Source: Apis mellifera (Eukaryota > Arthropoda > Insecta > Hymenoptera > Apidae). From it: 64,000 nucleotides of DNA. This document shows positions 23,700 through 33,349 of the stretch, one piece after another (positions within the stretch are counted from its first letter, which is position 1; each line of letters opens with the position of its first letter). The DNA lies in NCBI RefSeq assembly GCF_003254395.2, contig NC_037641.1, forward strand, positions 605,001 through 669,000. The letters run 5' to 3'. Below the pieces are notes generated by a model. That model was not told the DNA's origin. It worked only from the letters and a program-made list of their open reading frames with translations, and searched no databases. The position numbers and the translations under genes were made by a program.

Positions 23700-24470
23700 T
23701 ATGTGTGATAATAAAAGTTCATTTAAAATGCTAAGTTAATTAAACTTATATTCAAAACAAATTCAAAACAAATTTATCTGAATGTAAATTTTTTATTATT
23801 TTAAAAAAAATTCATAGACATAGAAAATTTTATACAATTTTAATAAATTTTTATACAATTTATTTGTATTTCTCAAATGATTATTTTAATAAAATTTTTA
23901 AGAAATGGAATTTTAAAACTATTAACATTTAACAAATTATGTGCTATAATATTTTTTGAATTAATAATAATGTTTTTAATTCAAGATAAACAATATTTAT
24001 AGAAATTCTATTAAAATATAAGTAATCAAAATAAATCTAATAGATGTGATGACTGATGAAACTCATTTTGTTTCAATCTTGTCTTTCTACTGAATCATCT
24101 CAATTATTAATTTTCTCCAATAATAATTAAAATTATTATATAAGATTAAATTTTAAGTCAATTTTTGTATAATCTTTATCGTGATATTTTTATATTATTA
24201 AATTGTGTTTTCTGATATTTGTAATCTTTCATCATAATGATATAATTTTATGATGATAAAAAAATTTATTTTAAAATCTCTATTTTAAAATATTTATTTA
24301 AAATTAAGATTTCATGTGCAAATTGGCTGCAAAATATCTCTATACTCGAATTTACTCAGAAATATTTTATTCAAGAAAGAGATGACTTTTTTTATTTTTG
24401 GTTTAATTTAATTTTTCAAGTATGGTAAGATAAACTCAGAATATTTACATTATTACATTAACAATAAATT
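23700..24470. other. A+T-rich desert
   Basis: No gene recognised. Confidence 0.65.
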
Positions 24471-24897
24471 AAAATCGTGAATGAATTGAAATTTGTTGAT
24501 CGACGATCTTCGTAGATCGTAAGCGAGGCTGATGCACCAGGCAGGTGGCAAGCAGTAGTCTCTTGAAAGGGATCGGAAGAAGAACGGTCGGTAGGCCTCT
24601 CAACCGATTATCGAGAACGCGGTCGACTGGCTGGTACGCCGTTGAAAACAAGCAAGACCAAAACGGAGAAGCTACGGAGCGGCGGTTCCCTTGACGGGCT
24701 GAGACCTACCGTGGCCCGCCGTAAGGCACGCTATTCGGCAAAAGGTTGCGCGTACGAGAGAAATTGTGAACAAGACGAAGAAAGAGATGGGAAAGAGAAG
24801 GGATAATGCACGAAGGACAAAGAGGTACAGAGAGAGAAAAAGAAAAAAAAGTTGAAAGAAAAGGCAAACAAGCCAGAATAAAGCCCATTGAACGGTG

Positions 24898-25194
24898 ATG
24901 AGTTTCGTGGAAAGAGCCGAAGTGTTCGAGAGAGAAAACGATCAAAAGAGACAGGAGGAAGAGACGAGTTTAATCCCGAAGCCGAAAACCTTACCAAAGA
25001 GTCTTGTACTTTCTTTGTCTGCTTTTAAATTTATAATCTGCTCAAGAATATTTGTTGGGAATCTTCTAAAATTTGATAGAAAAAATCGAAGACAAAATTC
25101 GCTTTCATTTTTGATCAATTTAAATTATCCTGGTCTATATTTACATATTATATTCAGACATTATAATCGAATGAATTATCACTGCGATAAATAA
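24898..25194 (+). CDS. Hypothetical ORF after a purine-rich leader (98 codons)
   Basis: ATG at 24898 follows a purine-rich tract at about 24765-24865. The first 45 codons (MSFVERAEVFERENDQKRQE..., charged and possibly coiled, then Pro/Lys-rich SLIPKPKTLPKS) have balanced codons. After about 25010 the base composition falls to desert and the peptide becomes Asn/Phe/Ile-rich. If real, the coding part probably ends at a splice site near that boundary, but I find no good donor on the + strand there. No family recognised. Confidence 0.17.
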   Translation: MSFVERAEVFERENDQKRQEEETSLIPKPKTLPKSLVLSLSAFKFIICSRIFVGNLLKFDRKNRRQNSLSFLINLNYPGLYLHIIFRHYNRMNYHCDK

Positions 25195-25199
25195 CTTAT

Positions 25200-25860
25200 T
25201 ATTAATATTAGAAATAATATAGGGAAACAGGAAATTTGAAAATAATGATTTAAGCTCGAAAAAGTACACATGAAATATAATATTTTCATTTAATAAAAAA
25301 AAATTAGTTGAGAAAATATTATTGTGAAAGATCTTTCAATCTCTCTGCACCTTGCACTCTGGTTCATCATTTAATACTAACTTAAATGCGTGTGTAAGTT
25401 CAACTGCGTTATCGTTGGTTACGCGTAAGATAATGAACTATCTTCATAACTCTGAGATAAATAAAAGCGTTTTAAACGTCACACAAAATTACAATCCGTT
25501 ATAATCGTGATAACTATTAAAATAATTCACAAAGAAGCTTTACTTTTTAATTTTTTTTTAAACAATAATTAAAACAATATTATATAATTATGTTACAATT
25601 ATAATATTATATAACTATGTTATATAAAAAAATAATTTGTATTTAATTATTTTAAACTATAATTAATGATTTTTTTATACTTTTCAGAATTAGAATGTAT
25701 TATAATTATCACTGTATCACTATTATTCAAAAAGTAATTTTTTCACAAAATTTTTCAATATATCTAATCATTAATCCATTTAAACAAAAAAAATTTTTTT
25801 TTTCAATGTGTATTCATTCATGAATATTCATATTAAATACAACTAACTTATGATAATTAT
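25200..25860. other. A+T-rich desert with a small richer patch
   Basis: A slightly richer patch at 25360-25500 has a donor-like GTAAGT at 25394 but no exon I can build. Otherwise A/T runs. Confidence 0.55.
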
Positions 25861-25874
25861 AATTAAATTTCACC

Positions 25875-25952
25875 ATGAAACAAGTTCTACGAGACATGTC
25901 AAGATGTTTCAAGGTGTTCCCGATCGAGTCATCAGCGCCACCACTAGAAAAA
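25875..25952 (+). CDS. Candidate first coding exon
   Basis: ATG at 25875 in a good insect context (TTCACCATGAAA) sits on the boundary between desert and island. It opens exactly 26 codons to a strong donor, GAAAAA|GTAAGTA, with GT at 25953, leaving at phase 0. The peptide begins MKQVLRDMSRCFKVFPIESS and ends APPLEK. Its second half uses C/G-ending codons, unlike the desert upstream. Without splicing, this frame and a second one remain open into the island. No family recognised. The CTCF-like 9-mer AGCGCCACC lies inside it (25934-25942), which offers a non-coding explanation. Confidence 0.22.
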
Positions 25953-26420
25953 GTAAGTACATGGCGCACGCTCGTGGCCGTTCGAAATCACACGAGAAAG
26001 TTGGCGTATCGCGCGATGGAAGTGCGACGAAGACAAGATCGCGACGACACGACGACGAACGAGACCTCCGCTCTTCCTCCGGACAAATATGTAATATGAT
26101 CCATGTACGAGTGTATATACGCTGTCACGTACATAGTCACAAAGCACATATACTGACTCGGCCGAGTGGTCGCAAGTACAAAGGGGCCACGGCAATATAG
26201 TTTTAAAATGGAATCGAACGAACGAGCGAGTGAACGAGCAAGCCAACCAGCGCAGGAAGGGCAAAGAGGCAGCAAAAGCGAGTCTCGACGAGTAACAGTG
26301 GGCGACCCTGCTGCCGGCTGCCGACAGCATTCCTACAACACAACGCAGACCTACACATCGTGCACAAATACACACGATGCCACTGATGCCGTTTCATTCT
26401 TGCAAATTTTTAAACTATTT
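25953..26420. other. Balanced island, no clear gene
   Basis: CpG-containing sequence open in several frames on both strands (longest 143 codons on minus, 25944-26375, non-ATG start, Arg/Ser/Cys-rich). Simultaneous opening on both strands argues for base composition, not coding. Confidence 0.35.
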
Positions 26421-26872
26421 TATGGATAAAATAACTTTAATTGTTTATATTTATATTATATTATACGATATATACTATTTTCAAATAATTATGAAATATA
26501 TAGAATATTAGACGAGGATTTTTCAGAATAAATCGATATTTTTTTATAATATAAGACTCTGAATAATATAGAGAATAACTAATTAATAATAATATATAAT
26601 AATAGTTGAATATATACATTTTATATATATTCAGAACTACAAATAAAATATTGCTTTAAGAGATTAAGTAATTTGAAAAATTTAATTGAGGCAATTAAAT
26701 AATATAAGATTTAATAAAAATTTTAAATAAGTAATATTTGAAACGAGCTAATAATTGCTTATATCGAAGCAACTGAAGGTATCTTGAGCCCATTACATAT
26801 GGCACACACACATGCACAGTGTTGGATCAAGGAACTCTGTTGCCCTTCACGACCTCCAGCGATCAGTATAAA

Positions 26873-26879
26873 TGAGTCA
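26873..26879. promoter_or_regulatory. AP-1 type site
   Basis: TGAGTCA, the canonical Jun/Fos and CNC-Maf core, lies in a richer patch at about 26.78-27.24 kb, shortly after a TATAAAT at about 26867. Motif-only evidence. Confidence 0.25.
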
Positions 26880-27353
26880 TTCTCATGAATCAAATTTTAT
26901 TAACTATTCTCATCAATTCGATTCAATCGACCATCTGATATCTCTATATATAGTAATTGATGTAATTAATTTTTGCCGTATTTAACGAACTTTCAAAGAT
27001 CTAGGATCGGCTTCTTGATTTAAAAAGCGAGTGAAAGTATACTGAACATTTTAGAATCATTCCACGAACAAGAAGGTATAAAGAATTAGGAATGGTTTAG
27101 ATTAATTTCTTCGAATTTAACGCGAATTTATTACGTGATTGATCCGTTCTTGACGCATGTGCAATATAAAGAATAAGTAATCGTTGAACGATTTGCATTC
27201 AAATCAATCGATATAAAAATACAATTCGTATTAATCGCACACAATATTCACTCTTTGATAAAAACTTTTTTGCTTCTTAACTCAATTACTTTTTTTATTC
27301 GAGAATAATCTTGACAACAAAAGAGTCAACAATATCCAATGAAAAATTTCAAC

Positions 27354-27370
27354 TATATATATATATATAT
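27354..27370. repeat. Short (TA)n run
   Basis: Seventeen bases of alternating T and A just before a balanced island. Confidence 0.8.
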
Positions 27371-27717
27371 TATAAGCAACAGCAACAACACAAAATTAAA
27401 TAATTGGCTCGTTGGCAGCATACTCGAGACGGCCCTGCTATAAGCGCAACGCAACGTTGTAACACGCTGCAACGCGTCATAAGATTTCGGATTCGGTCGT
27501 CCGTCACCGGGCCACTTCGGGTATATTCGGCACCACTCGGCTCAGCTGTATACGCGTATCTATCACATTCTCTCTCGTTGGTTAGCTGCTCATCGCTGGC
27601 ACAAACACAATGCATAGGTACAAGCCTGCGGAACCTTGGTTCGACTCGAGGAGGCTGTGCAAGAGAGGATGCAGTGATCCCGAATAATAGAACACTTTCG
27701 AATGACGCGGAAGACCG

Positions 27718-27933
27718 ATGATCGACCAGGGGTTAAAGCAAATCGCGGTTGCCACAGCAACTCCCGTCCTCGATAGACTACTTCCGGTTTCGACGCCTCC
27801 CATCGTGGCCCGTGGCACACAAGGCCTCCATGTTCGCCTCTCACTGTACGGATTTCCCTCAGTAGATAGCCTCGACAGTTTTGAATGCACTCTGGTTCTG
27901 CAATCGTGCAAGGACGGTAGATCGTTTGCGTAA
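27718..27933 (+). CDS. Hypothetical small ORF (71 codons) in a GC-balanced island
   Basis: ATG-initiated (GACCGATGATC), with codons ending often in C or G. The peptide starts MIDQGLKQIAVATATPVLDR and later reads HVRLSLYGFPSVDSLDSFEC. Its ATG overlaps the TGA of an upstream open frame (27404-27721, non-ATG start) as ATGA. The minus strand is also open for 109 codons across the same segment, so composition may be responsible. An RFX-type X-box lies inside it. No family recognised. Confidence 0.17.
   Translation: MIDQGLKQIAVATATPVLDRLLPVSTPPIVARGTQGLHVRLSLYGFPSVDSLDSFECTLVLQSCKDGRSFA
27748..27761. promoter_or_regulatory. RFX-type X-box
   Basis: GTTGCC-AC-AGCAAC fits the X-box pattern of two inverted half-sites (GTTGCC and RGYAAC) with a 2-bp centre. 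RFX factors use such sites upstream of ciliary genes. In insects this would point to sensory-neuron expression of a nearby transcript (inference). Confidence 0.45.
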
Positions 27934-27939
27934 AAAAAA

Positions 27940-28670
27940 TATCCGGAAAAATTAAATAGAAAGAAAAATTTATGGATCAGTGAATAATTCTCCGTTACTT
28001 GGTTTTTTCACTTAACTATTTAATCGTGTTAAATGATTTGTTTTAGAATAATATAGATAAATAGTATCTCATGATTTCTGAATATAGTGAATATTCTTCT
28101 GAATATAGAGTTATTGATTTAAAAAGATTTGAATTTTTAAAAATTGGATTTAGAGCGTTATTTTATAAATGAATTAATATGATGGAATATTGATGGAATT
28201 ATAAATAAATATATTTAATAATATTGTATATTTATCTTAATAATAGAAATGAGAAAACGGTAAAAACATTAATCAAGTTAAATATCAATCAATTTTACAT
28301 ATTCTGAAACTGTTATTAATTATATCAATTAGATTAACAATTGAGACAAGAAAGATGAATTTTTGGAATCTGAATTGGGATTAATATAAATTTGTAGCGA
28401 TAATATTAGTTATCTTAATATTATCTTATATATTTTATATATTTATATAATTAATAAAAAATATTTTTATCATCTTATCTTAATAGCCAATTTTAAACCT
28501 TTACTATTATTTTAGGAATATTATTATATTTTATAAAATATATTAAATTTATTTATAAAAATTTTATTTATATTTATAAAAATCTAGAAAAATGATTTAA
28601 TCCTACACATCAAACGAAATTAAAGAAGCATAATCTAAACATATATGTATAAGCAATATTCATTTGACCG
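27940..28670. other. A+T-rich desert
   Basis: No gene recognised. Confidence 0.65.
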
Positions 28671-28792
28671 AAATAGAATACTAACGTATCATCGATCCCA
28701 GTTACGAGACCATAGGTTCATATTCTATTTAACGAAACATATCGAAAGATCGATAACCATTTCCAACCGCAAATAATATACTTTCCGGCACA

Positions 28793-29017
28793 ATGGCATC
28801 AAGCACCGATGGAATTACTGCGATATTAAGTGAAATTACTGCGATATTAATATCATTGATTTATAATGTTCTCTTGGTGACCCGTTCGTACTATGAGGAA
28901 GAATTCCCAAAGCAGATATCGTGCGCTGTGCTGTTAGGATCGTTTCGCGGGGTATTTGTTTGCGCAGCGCGTGGACGGGCTCAGCATAACAAAATAACCC
29001 CGCGCATGTATACGTAG
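28793..29017 (+). CDS. Hypothetical small membrane-type ORF (74 codons) with an in-frame 21-bp duplication
   Basis: ATG at 28793 in a very good context (GCACAATGGCA). The N-terminal third carries a 7-residue tandem duplication (ITAILSE then ITAILIS) that merges into a hydrophobic segment (AILISLIYNVLLV, about residues 17-29), a possible membrane helix. A charged and then basic tail follows (RSYYEEEFPKQI, later RGRAQHNKITPR) to a TAG. The duplication unit is a multiple of three and keeps the frame. No family recognised. No splice signal is needed. Confidence 0.2.
   Translation: MASSTDGITAILSEITAILISLIYNVLLVTRSYYEEEFPKQISCAVLLGSFRGVFVCAARGRAQHNKITPRMYT
28813..28850. repeat. 21-bp period tandem duplication
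   Basis: AATTACTGCGATATTAA occurs at 28813-28829 and 28834-28850. The period of 21 bp keeps the reading frame of the surrounding ORF. Confidence 0.85.
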
Positions 29018-29126
29018 TACACGTTGGCAGCAAGAGAGATCGCGAGGTTACCTGTTCGCACGCTAACGATAATGCAGTCGAGCACTCCGGTCTCGTGTCA
29101 ACGATCTGCGAACGGCCACGAATCTC

Positions 29127-29140
29127 GACGTGCGCACGTC
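29127..29140. repeat. Perfect 14-bp CpG palindrome
   Basis: GACGTGC joined to its reverse complement GCACGTC. It contains two ACGTG/CACGT half-sites of the bHLH-PAS/bZIP type. Confidence 0.8.
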
Positions 29141-29160
29141 CGTCTAAATGTACTACCTAC

Positions 29161-29210
29161 CTGAGAACCTTACGCCACCCAGCTGCCCTCTCCCTTGCAT
29201 TCTCGCACAA
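29161..29210 (-). CDS. Candidate 50-nt internal exon on the minus strand
   Basis: The minus strand has an acceptor-like ATCTGACTGTCTTTAG ending at 29211, then 50 bases, then a strong donor CTCAG|GTAGGTAG (complement of 29155-29160). Two of the three frames are open across it (one reads LCENARERAAGWRKVL). The size and both boundaries suit a small exon, but the frame cannot be chosen. It may be untranslated. Confidence 0.18.
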
Positions 29211-29339
29211 CTAAAGACAGTCAGATTATACGATCTCGATAATGGATTCACTTTTGATCGAGTTGTCTGCTTGAAATTATAAAACCGACAGGATTATTAG
29301 GATATATTTCTATTCAATGATGCTACTAGCTGTAAGGCG

Positions 29340-29940
29340 GAAATAATGATACATAAATAGCAATGAATGATGCGTAAATTAAATGAAATAGAGATAAGAG
29401 ATTAAATAGGATGATTGAATTATTATATGTCATATTGATATATCACACAATATAATAATTATATTATATTTTATATATAAATATTTCACATGTAAGGAAT
29501 TTAAAGCATAATTAAAATAATCAAGTATTTTATATAATAAATATAAATTTTTAACATATCTAGATTTTTCTTTTGAAGATTACAATATAGGAAATTTAAA
29601 TAAATAAAAAGAATAAGATACATAATAAATATTAAAAATATTATATGGCATTTTATAGTTAGTAATTATTTATATTTATAGTACTCTTTATAATAATTAT
29701 TTGAATCTATATTACATTATACTGTATCATTGACAAAACTTTCTCAAATTTCAAAACAAATTTCAAAAACTAAACTCAATATAAAGATAATCTGTTAACA
29801 CTTTCTATCAAATTATTAGATAAAATCTCCATTCTTTTCCCTTTCTTTAATAAAACGATACAAAAAGAGCAAAAAAAGAAAAAAAAAAGAAAAGCACAAA
29901 TAATGAAACTACAAAATCTACAGTATATAAATACATACAT
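29340..29940. other. A+T-rich desert
   Basis: No gene recognised. An A-rich purine run lies at about 29860-29895. Confidence 0.65.
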
Positions 29941-30142
29941 ACCCATATACAGAATATAATGTTTGGACTCTCGCAATCTTCGTTGTACAGTGGCTCTTGC
30001 AATCGTAGCTTTTGTCCATACTAGTGTTCGCGCGCTCGCATTTGCGAGAAATCGGGCCTTCACCATTAAACCGTCACGTCGCAGTATAATGCGCAACTAT
30101 ACAAACAAGCCGGCTACACCCACCACGAAGTTAAAGTCCTTT

Positions 30143-30145
<3 letters not shown>

Positions 30146-30178
<33 letters not shown>
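30146..30178. repeat. (TC)16 microsatellite
   Basis: Thirty-three bases of TC repeat, directly adjoining a TATC/TATT array. Confidence 0.95.
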
Positions 30179-30180
<2 letters not shown>

Positions 30181-30197
30181 TTATCTATTTATTTATC

Positions 30198-30228
<31 letters not shown>

Positions 30229-30269
30229 TTATCTATCTATTTGTCTATCTATCTATCTCTTCATCTATT
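30179..30269. repeat. (TATC)n/(TATT)n compound microsatellite
   Basis: About 90 bases of CTAT/TTAT tetranucleotides with a few variants. Translation gives only Leu, Ser, Tyr and Ile repeats, so the open frame across it (29963-30271) is not a gene. Confidence 0.95.
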
Positions 30270-30440
30270 GAGCAGAAGAGAAAGCAAAAGGAATTTCACA
30301 GTCGCGATATCACCCGCCATGGTGAACATTATTTTCCCTTCACCGTCCACCTGCCGTCCTCCGACATTGCACGCGATTTTCAGAGGCAACGAATAACACG
30401 CCAAGAGCACTAACAGACCAAGCACATCGACATTGCACTA
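30270..30440. other. Balanced segment after the microsatellite
   Basis: CpG-containing. A moderate acceptor-like GCGATTTTCAG ends near 30383, but no donor or useful frame follows. Confidence 0.3.
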
Positions 30441-31830
30441 TTGTAGATAGTTAGTTTATATCTGTTTATTTATACATCTACACATTTTCATTAGAATCCC
30501 ATACGAGTCAGGGATGATTTTGCAGAATCTATTTTCTGTCTTTTGATAGAGGATTGTTGGCCATCATGTTTTATCACATTCTCCTATATATACATATATA
30601 TAGTTAGTATAGTATTTTATCTATGTAAAACTTTATATTGAATTCTGTATAATTGCCATCTGATTTTTGTTTCTATTTTTTTTTATACACTTTATATTCG
30701 TAGATTTGATGATAACTTAATCTAACTTAACTGTCTATATCAATTAAGGTTTATACGATAATTAATATGAGAATTCTGATCTTTTTTGAAAAAATGAAAT
30801 CTGAAAAAAAAATTGATACATAATAATGGATAATATGTGGATTTTCCTTTTTGATTTTTTTATGGATTGATACTATGGATTAGGATATTTGATAAAATAA
30901 ATTATAAATGAATTATAATTATTTATAATTATTATTATTGATTGTCGACTTTAATATATTGTTATAACATTCTTTATTTTCCCAAGAAATTGTAGCAAAC
31001 ATTCGATTGTAATGCAATTATTATTGCAACATAATATATACACATCATTGAATTATTAATTATTAAATCATTAATTATTGAATCAATAATTATTAAATAT
31101 TTGTTATTGAATGAACGAAAACAATAAATATAATATATTTCTATTTTATAGCAAAATTTAATTTATATTGAAATAAAGAACATATCATCTATAAAAAATT
31201 AATCAAGTTGAATTAATCTTACAAACAATTTAAATTTATAGATATTTCTATCATTTTTAATTAACAAAGTATAGGAACTCAATTCTATCCACAATTCCAT
31301 AAATAATCTCATTGATATTTATCGATATTCTCTTGAATTAAAAAAATATTAACAAATATTAAAAATCAACATTTTATATTTTTTCTCCAAGTCCAAATTC
31401 TGAGAGAAACAAACTAAAGTAATTATTATATAAACTAAATATAGTATAACAAATGTTACTTATTAGCCAATGTACACATTGATTTGATAAACAATAATTT
31501 ATTATTAATAAATTTAATTTTGCATCATTTAAATATTATTTCTTGCCTATCTCATAATTATTTACTTTTATTACCTAAAAGATTTTATTAGTACTATTAT
31601 TAATTTATAATTCGTAATTTGAAAATTCTCTTTAATAAAATAATTCTAAATATATTTATAAATTATATTTTTACATATGAAACATTATATTTAAATAATA
31701 TTTTTTTATATCATAAAATACATAAAAAATACATATAAAATTCTAATGAGATAATATGATTTCTAAATATTCTAATAATTAAAATTATTAATAATTTAGA
31801 ATTTTTATTTACTTAAATTTTATGTGGCAT
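30440..31830. other. A+T-rich desert
   Basis: No gene recognised. Confidence 0.65.
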
Positions 31831-32600
31831 ATTGTAATGAATCCTACGGGTGCCCGTTGTGAACTCGTTGCACCCTCGTGGATGGATGACGTGATCCCGC
31901 GAGGGTAATCCCTCTCGGTTCGTCGTCCCTTTTCCCATGCATTGGTCCCGAAACGCGGGAATCCCGCGTCGACGCGTTCTGCTGTTCCCGCGACATCGTG
32001 CACACGAGCGCGTCGAAATACACGCGGTGAGAAGCAAGAGGAGAAAGAGCGCGCGTGCGCCAGCGAAGCAAATTCCCACCGTGGCGCGGCGCTAGAGCTT
32101 ATACAAGTTCCCGATATTGGTGTTCTATAATATAGGCAGAGTTGCCGTTCGTCCTGCCACGGGTTGTCCGGCCAGTCTGTAGCCACCAGGACTCCCACCC
32201 GGTCAACCTAACCTTCTTATATGCCCACCTACTCCTATCGAGCAATCCAAATGCATTCTTTCTTCCTTTTCCTCACCCCGTGACTCTCTTCCTTGGCCAC
32301 TGCCGTCCTCTTTCACATTCTCCTTTTCTTCCTACAAGCATTGGCTATGGCCTCTGGCGCGCGAGCGAGCTCCCTGTCGATCCGTTTCTCTCTTTGCTTG
32401 GCTGTCGAGTTTTTTTTTCTCTTCCTTTTCCTTTAACATAGCTCTCGGAGGACGAAGTCCTTTTCCTACTATTCCAAGTACTTCAGTTTACTGGATTTGA
32501 AGAGAGTGTCTCGTTTACGGGTAGAAGAGAGGGAGTACGGCAGAGAAACGCGTTAGACGATTGGGAAACTGACAATGAGATTAAATCGAAAGTTGATATT
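31830..32600. other. GC-rich island with nested palindromes
   Basis: The most CpG-dense block of the window (31.84-32.10 kb), followed by a pyrimidine-rich + strand at 32250-32440. The minus strand is open for 129 codons (31809-32198, GTG start). Two shorter frames overlap it, so composition is the likely cause. CGCGGGA-A-TCCCGCG at 31954-31968 overlaps the 12-bp palindrome CGCGTCGACGCG at 31966-31977. The profile would suit a CpG-type promoter reading in the minus direction (inference). Confidence 0.35.
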
Positions 32601-33058
32601 TTGGAAGAATGAAATATTTTAAAAATTATTGGTTTGCCAAGAAGGAATCGATGTAAATCGGATTTGGAATTCGATAGAATTTTTTCGAGATTTTGATTTA
32701 AATTAAAATGCGTTATGGAAATGTTTTGAATTCAAATATTTTTCAGTTATAAAAAATTTTTGTATCGAAATTGTAGAATCTTAGAAATGGAAATATTATA
32801 TAGATATCATTGTTTTAAAAAAGTATTAATTAATGTTTTCTTTTTTTAATTTATCAATTTATTTATCAATTATTATTAATTTGTCAAATAAATGTCTTTA
32901 TTGTTATTTTATTACTATTATTATAAGTGTTATATTTTCTAAAATTGTTGTATATATACATATTTAATGCATATTTTAAATAGATTTGTGATATTAAGAT
33001 TAAGATTTGTATACAAATTATATTTTTAATTATAAGTATTCAAAAAATAAGACCGTTA

Positions 33059-33130
33059 TTTTTTTTTTATTCTCAGTATTTCTTTCTTTTTCTTTATCCC
33101 TTTTCTCTGCCATGTTGCTTTCTCTCTTAG
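33059..33130 (+). promoter_or_regulatory. Strong polypyrimidine tract and 3' splice acceptor
   Basis: About 70 bases with very few purines end in GCTTTCTCTCTTAG (AG at 33129-33130). This is one of the best acceptor-like sequences in the window and is followed by the exon candidate listed next. Confidence 0.4.
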
Positions 33131-33218
33131 TGTGACCCAAGAATGCCCTTCCTCCCACTCGGCTGTTCAGCAACTCAACGTTAGACCTTACATACTTGGC
33201 ATACCTGCAAACGACCGC
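33131..33218 (+). CDS. Candidate 88-nt internal exon
   Basis: The exon is bounded by the strong acceptor at 33129-33130 and by a GTAAGTCC donor at 33219. Of the three frames only one is open throughout: after one leading base it gives 29 codons (VTQECPSSHSAVQQLN..., ending GIPANDR), entering with one base and leaving at phase 0. Balanced composition fits the exon closely and extends only about 80 bp past the donor. No domain recognised; it could also be an untranslated or long-non-coding-RNA exon. It is the only place where both splice sites are good on the same strand at a typical exon length. Confidence 0.3.
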
Positions 33219-33349
33219 GTAAGTCCAGCGGTGCGCGGCAATGCTAAGCACGAAGAAACCTATTGCGACTTTGATACACATCGTATCCGGAAATATGATT
33301 TTGATCGAAGAAAATTTTGGATAATGGTGATAGTAACAATAATATGATA

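Noticed and set aside
24721..24740. TAAGGCACGC, identical to the first ten bases of miR-124
   Set aside because: The following bases diverge from the mature miRNA and I see no complementary arm for a hairpin.
25944..26375. 143-codon minus-strand frame
   Set aside because: Non-ATG start, strange Arg/Ser/Cys composition, and several other frames on both strands are open across it.
27640..27655. GGTTCGACTC, tRNA B-box-like
   Set aside because: No matching A box or cloverleaf in the preceding 80 bases.
29963..30271. 102-codon + strand frame
   Set aside because: Its second half is translated (TC)n and (TATC)n microsatellite, and it starts with TTG.
31809..32198. 129-codon minus-strand frame in the GC-rich island
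   Set aside because: GTG start, two overlapping open frames and dense CpG; composition explains it.
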